From JABDNZ01 sp050049805 (GTDB taxonomy: Bacteria; Gemmatimonadota; Gemmatimonadetes; Longimicrobiales; Gaopeijiaceae), in NCBI GenBank assembly GCA_050049805.1, contig JASFVN010000325.1:1-5021 (forward strand): a DNA stretch of 5,021 nt, read 5' to 3'. The position numbers and the translations under genes were made by a program. Of the stretch, positions 1 through 5,021 are shown in pieces. Under the pieces are notes generated by a model that was given only the letters and a program-made list of their open reading frames with translations, ran no database searches and was not told the origin of the DNA. The stretch's first letter is position 1, and each line of letters opens with the position of its first letter.

Positions 1-3000
1 CCGAAGCCTCGTCGCGCCCTCCTCGTTCCTGGTCGCCGTGGCCAGCTGGATCCTCGCCGCAGTTCCTCCCCTTCCCTGGATCGGCCTCGTCGTAGGATCC
101 GTCGCCATCCCCTCCGTCATCCCGGTTCTCGACGGCCTCCTCCCCCGGAGACGTGGGATCTCCAAACGAAGCCATCTCCGGGCAGTGGGCCACGACGTCT
201 CCGTAGCCCTGTGGCAGACCCTCCTGGACATCACCATGCTGGCCCACCAGGCCTGGCTCATGGTGGATGCCGTGGTGCGCACGCTCGGACGCCTATTCCT
301 CACCAAACGGCACCTCCTCGAGTGGGTGACCGCTGCCCAAGCTGGCTACGGAGCGGATCTGAGGCTCCGGGTCTTCTACCGACACCTTCGCTGGAGCGTG
401 ATCCTCGCCGCCGGGGCAGGATTTTCCCTTGTCTTCTTCAGGCCGGGGGCGTGGCCCGTGGCTGGTCCTTTCCTTCTCCTTTGGGTGCTGGCGCCTGTCT
501 TCGCGTGGCGGATAAGCGTCCCGGCCAGGATCGCGCCCTCCAGGGTTCTCTCCTCCCGGGAGACCCATGAGCTGCGGCTCATCGCCCGACGAACCTGGCG
601 GTTCTTCGAGCGGTTCGTGGACGAGGAGGAGCATGCCTTTCCGCCAGACAATTTTCAGGAAGACCCTGAGCCCGTCGAAGCCCACCGCACATCGCCGACG
701 AATCTGGGCCTGTATCTCCTGAGCACGGTGGCCGCCCACGACTTCGGCTGGATCGGGATTCTGGACACGATGGAACGGCTGGAGGCCACGATGGAGACCA
801 TGGCCAAGCTGCGCCGCGTCCACGGCCACTTCTGCAACTGGTACGATACCCGGGACCTCCGGCCGCTCGAGCCCATCTACGTGTCCACCGTTGACAGCGG
901 AAACCTGGCCGGGCACCTGATCGCCCTGGCTCAAGCGTGCCGGGAGCTCATGGAGCGCCAGGCTTTCGGGCCGGAAACCCTGGAAGGGGTCCGCGACGCT
1001 CTAGAGTTGGTTCTCGACTCCCTGGAGCAGGCCGAGCATCCCGATCCTTCAAAGGATGTCGCTGCAGCGCGACTGCGCGAGACGGTGGCCGCGATGTCGG
1101 CCGCTCTGGACGATCCCCCTGCACTGATTCCCGACCCGGTCCAACGGCTCCAGGAACTGGAGATCCGCGCAGCAGAGCTGCTGGGCGCGGCCCGCGGATA
1201 CGCGAGGGACGTCGAGGACGGATCCCAGGCCGAGGTCCTGGCCTGGGCCGCTGCGGTTCGGGACTCGGTCCAGAGCCACGCCCGGGATCTCACCACGATC
1301 CTCCCCGACGCGTGGGCGACCGTCGAGCACCGTCTCTCTTCCCTGGCGCTGCAGGCCGAGGGAATGGTCGAGGCCATGGACTTCAGATTCCTCCTCGACT
1401 CCTCCCGCAGGCTGTTTTCCATCGGCTACCGGGTCGCCGACGGCACTCTCGACCCCAGCAGCTACGACCTCCTGGCCTCCGAGGCGAGGTTGGCGAGCTT
1501 CATAGCCATCGCCAAGGGCGACGTTTCACCCAAACACTGGTTCCTCCTCGGGAGGTCCCTGACGCCGGTGGGTCGCGGCGCGGCCCTCCTCTCCTGGTCG
1601 GGGTCCATGTTCGAATACCTGATGCCGCTCATCGTGATGCGGCAGCCCTCCCAGAGTCTCCTGGATCTCACCTGCCACCTCGTGGTGGGGCGACAGATCC
1701 GATACGGTGCGGAGCGGAGGGTCCCGTGGGGGGTCTCGGAATCGGCCTACAACGTTCGCGACGTGCACCTCTCCTACCAGTACTCGGGTTTCGGCGTGCC
1801 TGGGTTGGGCCTCAAGCGAGGGTTGTTCGAGGACGTGGTGGTAGCCCCCTACGCTACGGCACTCGCGGCCATGGTGGATCCCAGGGCGGCGCTGGCCAAC
1901 TTCGTCCGGTTGGAGGAGTCCGGCGCTCGAGGCGTCTACGGGTTCTATGAGGCCCTCGACTTCACTCCCTCGCGGTTGCCCGAGGAAGCTCGGGTCGCTG
2001 TGGTTCGGGCATACATGGCCCATCACCAGGGCATGACCATCCTCGCCTTGGACAATGTGGTTCACGACGGCCTCATGCGAAGGCGTTTCCACTCGCATCC
2101 CCTCGTTCAGGCCGCGGAGCTCCTGCTCCAGGAGAGGACTCCGCGTGCCGTGGCCGTGGCCCGACCCCGGAGCGAGGAGGTACGGGAGGCAGCCCTGGTG
2201 CGCGACATCGTTCCGCCCACCCTGCGGCGATTCGAATCCCCCCACGACGTCACACCCCGTACTCACCTCCTCTCCAACGGCCGCTACACGGTCATGGTCA
2301 CTGCGGCGGGCTCCGGATTCAGCAGGTGGAGAGATCTCGCTGTCACCCGGTGGCGGGAAGACACCACGCGCGACTGCTGGGGATCGTTTCTTGTCCTGCG
2401 GGACGCTGAGACCGGTGACCTCTGGTCCGCCGGTTTCCAGCCCATCGGCACCGAAGCAGAAACGTACGACGTCGTGTATTCCGAGGACCGGGCCAAGATC
2501 ATGCAACGGTACCGGTCGGTTTCCATCTCGCTGGAGATCATGGTTTCCCCCGAGGATGACGCCGAGCTTCGCCGGCTCACGGTCACAAACCTCGAGAGCC
2601 ATGACCGCCAAATCGATGTGACGTCCTATGCCGAAGTCGTGCTGGCCCCACAGGGCGCGGATGAGGCACACCCGGCCTTCTCGAACCTGTTCGTGGAAAC
2701 GGAGTTCGTACCGGAGCTCGGAACATTGTTGGCCTCACGCCGTCCTCGTTCGGCGGTGGAGCCCCAGGTCTGGCTCGCCCATCTCGTGGGGGTCGAGGGG
2801 AAGACGGTGGGAGAGCTACAGCACGAAACCGACCGCGGGCGTTTCCTGGGGCGGGGCCGGGAGGTTCGAAGGGCGGTTTGCTTCGTTGAAGGAGAGCCCC
2901 TTTCGAATACGTCCGGAACGGTCCTGGACCCAATCGTGAGCCTCCGGCAGCGGGTGGCGATTCCCGCCGGCGGAACGGTCGACCTCGTGTTCACCACCCT

Positions 3001-5021
3001 CGTGGCGCCTTCCCGGGATGAGGCCCTCAGGGCTACGCAGAAGTACCGGCAGCCGACAACGTTCGAGCGGGAGAGCTCGATGGCCTGGACGCAGGCCCAG
3101 GTCCAGCTGCACCACCTCCGGACCACGCAGGACGAAGCGCATCTCTTCCAGCGCTTGGCCAACCGTCTGCTCTACGCCGATCCGACCTTGCGCGCGGCGC
3201 CCCAGGTCCTGGCAAGGAACCGCATCGGCCCGACGGGGCTCTGGGCCTACGGCATCTCCGGAGATCTCCCCATCGCGCTGGTGCGCATCGAGACGGACGA
3301 GGAGTTCGCCATCGTCAGGCAGCTCGTCAGGGCGCACGAGTATTGGCACCTGAAGGGGATTTCCGCTGATCTGGTGATCCTCAATGCCAAGGGCACCTCC
3401 TACGCGCAGGATCTCCAGGAGTCCATCGAGGCCATGGTGCGCGCGAGCCGGTCCGCCGCCGGCCACGATATGCATCGTGAGCATGGAGGCGTTTACGTGC
3501 TTCGGGACGATCTCCTGCCCCCGAGAGACCGGACCCTTCTGAGCACGGCGGCTCGGGTGGTGATTCTGGCGCGCCGGGGTACGCTGTCTGAGCAGGTGAC
3601 GCGGCTGCTGCGCGTGGAGCCGGCGCCGGTCCCGGCGCCGCTCGTATCGCCTCGCAGGACGGCCAGGATCGTCCCGACCCCCGCATTGGACCTGACCTTC
3701 TTCAATGGCCTTGGGGGCTTCACGCCCGACGGCAAGGAATACGTCACGGCTCTGGGCGAGGGCCAAGGGACTCCGGCTCCCTGGATCAACGTGGTGGCCA
3801 ACCCGGATTTCGGGTTCCAGGTCTCCGAGTCGGGCTCGGGCTATGCCTGGTCCGAAAACAGCCGGGAGAACAAGCTCACGCCGTGGTCGAACGATCCCGT
3901 CAGCGACACTCCGGGGGAGACGTTCTATGTGCGCGATGAGGACAGTGGTCTACTCTGGGGACCAACCAGTCTCCCCATCCGCGAAGAAGCCCGGCCCTAT
4001 GTGATCCGGCACGGTCAGGGATACAGCCGATTCGAGCACACATCCCACGGAATCGCACTGGATCTCCTGCAGTTCGTGGCGATGGGTGACCCGATCAAGA
4101 TCTCTCGCCTGACGCTGGAGAACCGGTCAGGCCACAAGCGGCGACTCTCGGTGACCGCCTTTGCGGAGTGGGTGCTGGGGGTCGGGCGACCCGGCTCCGC
4201 ACCCTTCGTGGTGACCGAGATCGACCCCGCAACGGGGGCGATGTTCGCAAGGAACGCCTGGGCTGGGGAATTCGCAAACCGGGTCGCCTTCGCGGATCTC
4301 GCTGGACGGCAGACCTCCTGGACCGGCGATCGCCTCGAGTTCCTCGGCCGCAACGCAAGCCTCGACCACCCCGCGTCGCTGGCGCTCGGGGCGGATCTCT
4401 CGGGTAGGGTCGGAGCCGGCCTGGACCCCTGTGCCGCCCTGCAGACGAGAGTGGAGCTGGAACCGGGGGAGAGCACCGAGGTGCTCTTCTTCCTGGGGCA
4501 GGGGGAAGACCCCGAACAGGCGAGATCGCTGGTCGATCGCTACCGTCAGACGAGCTGGGAAACGGTCCTCCACCAGGTCCGAGAGTCCTGGGACCGAGTG
4601 TTGGGGACCGTGCAGGTCAGCACCCCCGACCCCTCCATGGACCTTCTCCTCAACCGTTGGCTCCTCTATCAGACGCTCTCCTGCCGAATCTGGGGCCGCT
4701 CAGCGCTCTACCAGTCCGGAGGGGCATACGGGTTCCGGGACCAGCTCCAGGACGTCATGGCCCTGACGGCGACCAGGCCCGAGATCGCCCGCGAGCACCT
4801 GCTGCGAGCCGCCGCCCGGCAGTTCCCGGAAGGCGATGTCCAGCACTGGTGGCATCCCCCCACGGGCCGCGGAGTCCGGACCCGGATCTCCGACGACCGC
4901 CTCTGGTTGCCGTATGCGGCAGCGCACTACCTGGAGGTCACGGGGGATCGGGAGGTCCTGGATTCGGAGACTCCCTGGCTCGAGGGAGCGGCCCTCGAGG
5001 AGGACCAGGACGAAGCTTACT
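1..5021 (+). CDS. ndvB: Cyclic beta-1,2-glucan synthase (NdvB/ChvB/Cgs family), internal fragment open at both ends
   Basis: The frame starting at base 2 is open for 1673 codons to base 5020, with no start or stop, so both ends of the gene lie outside. Family hallmarks occur in order: a membrane region (residues 1-170), TWRFFE (198-203), PPDNFQEDP (655 nt region, residues 214-223), RTSPTN (228-233), NWYDTRDLRPL (279-289), VDSGNLAGHL (297-306), WSGSMFEYLMP (532-542), WGVSES (576-581), YGFYEALDFTPSRLP (646-660), AHHQGM (673-678), FFNGLGGFTPDG (1233-1244), WSENSREN (1283-1290), AYGFRDQLQD (1575-1584) and RISDDRLWLP (1628-1637). Known family role: an inner-membrane enzyme that polymerises glucose from UDP-glucose into beta-1,2-glucan, controls its length by phosphorolysis and cyclises it. 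The product is a periplasmic glucan tied to osmoadaptation and, in rhizobia, Agrobacterium and Brucella, to host interaction. Characterised members have about 2800-2900 residues; the N-terminal GT84 domain and the C-terminal few hundred residues are missing only because the window cuts them off. No frameshift or internal stop is seen. The family call is very secure. The symbol is by homology, and cyclic product is inferred. Confidence 0.96.
14..508 (+). other. Protein domain: membrane region following the (off-window) GT84 domain
   Basis: Within the synthase, residues 5-169 contain four strongly hydrophobic stretches, roughly 7-22, 26-44, 131-146 and 150-169. The second is followed by an Arg-Arg-Arg cluster (49-51), and the fourth by Trp-Arg and further basic residues, consistent with positive-inside ends on the cytosolic side. 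Between the pairs, residues 64-110 form a mixed hydrophobic and amphipathic segment ending in the conserved block TKRHLLEWVTAAQA (101-114). In characterised synthases this membrane part links the cytosolic GT84 domain to the cytosolic C-terminal domains. The opening residues RSLVAPSSF match what normally follows the GT84 domain, which suggests GT84 lies immediately upstream. Helix limits are by eye and approximate. Confidence 0.8.
560..2101 (+). other. Protein domain: glucoamylase-like cyclisation domain (GH189-type)
   Basis: Residues about 188-700 match the middle domain of cyclic beta-1,2-glucan synthases, long annotated as glucoamylase-like and more recently assigned to family GH189, a retaining transglycosylase that closes the glucan ring. 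The N-terminal part holds PPDNFQEDP, RTSPTN, LYLLSTVAAHDFGW (236-249) and NWYDTRDLRPL. A Glu/Ala/Leu-rich helical stretch (about 312-460) follows, then the most conserved core: WSGSMFEYLMP, WGVSESAYN (576-584), GVPGLGLKRGL (598-608), VVAPYATALA (613-622), YGFYEALDFTPSRLP and AYMAHHQGM (670-678). Conserved acidic residues that could serve in catalysis or sugar binding are Glu538, Glu580 and Glu650; I cannot say from sequence alone which are the catalytic pair. Residue 278 is Cys in HFCNWYD, where I recall aromatic or aliphatic residues in relatives. The domain looks intact. Confidence 0.85.
2252..3601 (+). other. Protein domain: first GH94-like unit (beta-sandwich plus helical part), probably non-catalytic
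   Basis: Residues about 751-1010 read as a GH94 N-terminal beta-sandwich (Glyco_transf_36 type): LLSNGRYTVMVT (756-767), GSGFSRW (770-776), RDAETGDLW (800-808) and RLTVTN (858-863) followed by VTSYAE (873-878). Residues about 1021-1200 are helical and include NRLLYADPTLRA (1034-1045) and LWAYGISGDLPIALVRI (1060 to about 1076). The latter occupies the place that AYGFRDQLQDVMAL holds in the second unit, but has Gly-Ile-Ser-Gly-Asp-Leu-Pro instead of the GFRDQLQ signature. No SDDxLWLP block follows. I infer a duplicated GH94 module whose first copy has become structural or glucan-binding. Two GH94 sandwich domains are known in this family; the degenerate-barrel reading is mine. Confidence 0.7.
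3617..3643 (+). other. Short Glu-Pro-Ala linker between the two GH94-like units
   Basis: Residues 1206-1214 read EPAPVPAPL, an extended Pro/Ala linker lying just before the second GH94 unit, which opens at about residue 1229. At DNA level it contains CCGGCGCCG twice (3620-3628 and 3632-3640), the first being part of the 10-base palindrome CCGGCGCCGG. The repetition is explained by repeated Pro-Ala-Pro codons in a G+C-rich gene, so I give it no regulatory meaning. Confidence 0.6.
3686..5020 (+). other. Protein domain: second GH94 unit, phosphorylase-type catalytic module (truncated by the window edge)
   Basis: Residues 1229-1673 hold a GH94 beta-sandwich followed by the first part of the (alpha/alpha)6 catalytic barrel. 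Sandwich marks are FFNGLGGFTPDGKEYV (1233-1248), WINVVANPDFGF (1261-1272), WSENSREN, LTPWSNDPVSD (1292-1302), RDEDSGLLWG (1311-1320) and RLTLEN (1369-1374) followed by VTAFAEW (1384-1390). A linker helix comes next (about 1510-1535). Barrel marks are NRWLLYQTLSCR (1551-1562), YQSGGAYGFRDQLQD (1570-1584), QHWWHPPTGRG (1614-1624) and RISDDRLWLPYAAAHYLEVTGD. In GH94 phosphorylases the general acid is an Asp in a block of this kind, here Asp1631 or Asp1632 (bases 4892-4897). In Brucella Cgs the corresponding part does phosphorolysis that sets glucan length. The phosphate-binding part would lie downstream of the window. Confidence 0.9.

Noticed and set aside
937..1950. Open reading frame of 337 codons on the plus strand in another frame.
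   Set aside because: It overlaps the cyclisation domain out of frame. Its product is almost entirely Arg, Gly, Pro and Ser, typical of a frame-shifted reading of G+C-rich coding DNA.
1526..2671. Open reading frame of 381 codons on the minus strand.
   Set aside because: It lies antisense to the most conserved part of the synthase. Its translation is rich in Gly, Arg, Pro and His, with no recognisable domain. Long antisense frames are expected in G+C-rich genes.
3620..3640. Palindromic and repeated CCGGCGCCG, resembling a hairpin or regulatory site.
   Set aside because: It lies inside the coding frame, encodes a Pro-Ala linker, and has no following T-run or flanking intergenic space, so a terminator or operator is not supported.
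2816..3766. Open reading frame of 316 codons on the minus strand.
   Set aside because: It overlaps the first GH94-like unit in antisense, has low-complexity Arg/Gly/Pro composition, and shows no family motif. It is a shadow of the real gene.
1..5021. Possible frameshift, internal stop or gene boundary in the long open frame.
   Set aside because: I read all 1673 codons of this frame and found no stop. Family motifs continue in the expected order from end to end, so the gene is neither broken nor split here.

Overview
The window is one uninterrupted protein-coding stretch on the + strand. The frame whose first full codon is at base 2 stays open for 1673 codons to base 5020, with no start or stop of its own, so the window lies wholly inside a very large gene. 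Reading that frame gives a clear member of the cyclic beta-1,2-glucan synthase family (NdvB/ChvB/Cgs). Characterised members are multidomain inner-membrane proteins of roughly 2800-2900 residues. The window therefore holds a bit more than half of the protein: the middle and most of the C-terminal part. The GT84 glycosyltransferase domain (expected upstream) and the last few hundred residues of the GH94 phosphorylase domain (expected downstream) are outside it.

Layout, in residues of the visible fragment: 1-170 is a membrane region with four hydrophobic segments. About 188-700 is the glucoamylase-like / GH189 cyclisation domain. About 751-1200 is a first GH94-like unit (beta-sandwich plus helical part) that seems to lack the catalytic motif. 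About 1206-1214 is a short Pro/Ala linker. About 1229-1673 is the second GH94 unit, with its beta-sandwich and the start of the catalytic (alpha/alpha)6 barrel, including the conserved Asp-Asp pair; it runs off the right edge.

By family knowledge, the enzyme uses UDP-glucose to start and extend a protein-linked beta-1,2-glucan. The GH94 part trims chain length by phosphorolysis, and the middle domain closes the ring by transglycosylation. The cyclic product is normally exported to the periplasm by an NdvA/ChvA-type ABC transporter, which is not in this window.

The DNA is strongly G+C-rich, with codons mostly ending in G or C, which agrees with the chosen frame. The organism cannot be fixed from this: a high-GC Gram-negative bacterium is likely, and the family occurs in Proteobacteria and several other phyla. 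There is no intergenic space, and I see no RNA gene, mobile element, CRISPR array, promoter or terminator. The most interesting thing I found is a readable internal duplication of the GH94 module, with the first copy apparently non-catalytic. I found no evidence of an undescribed system.
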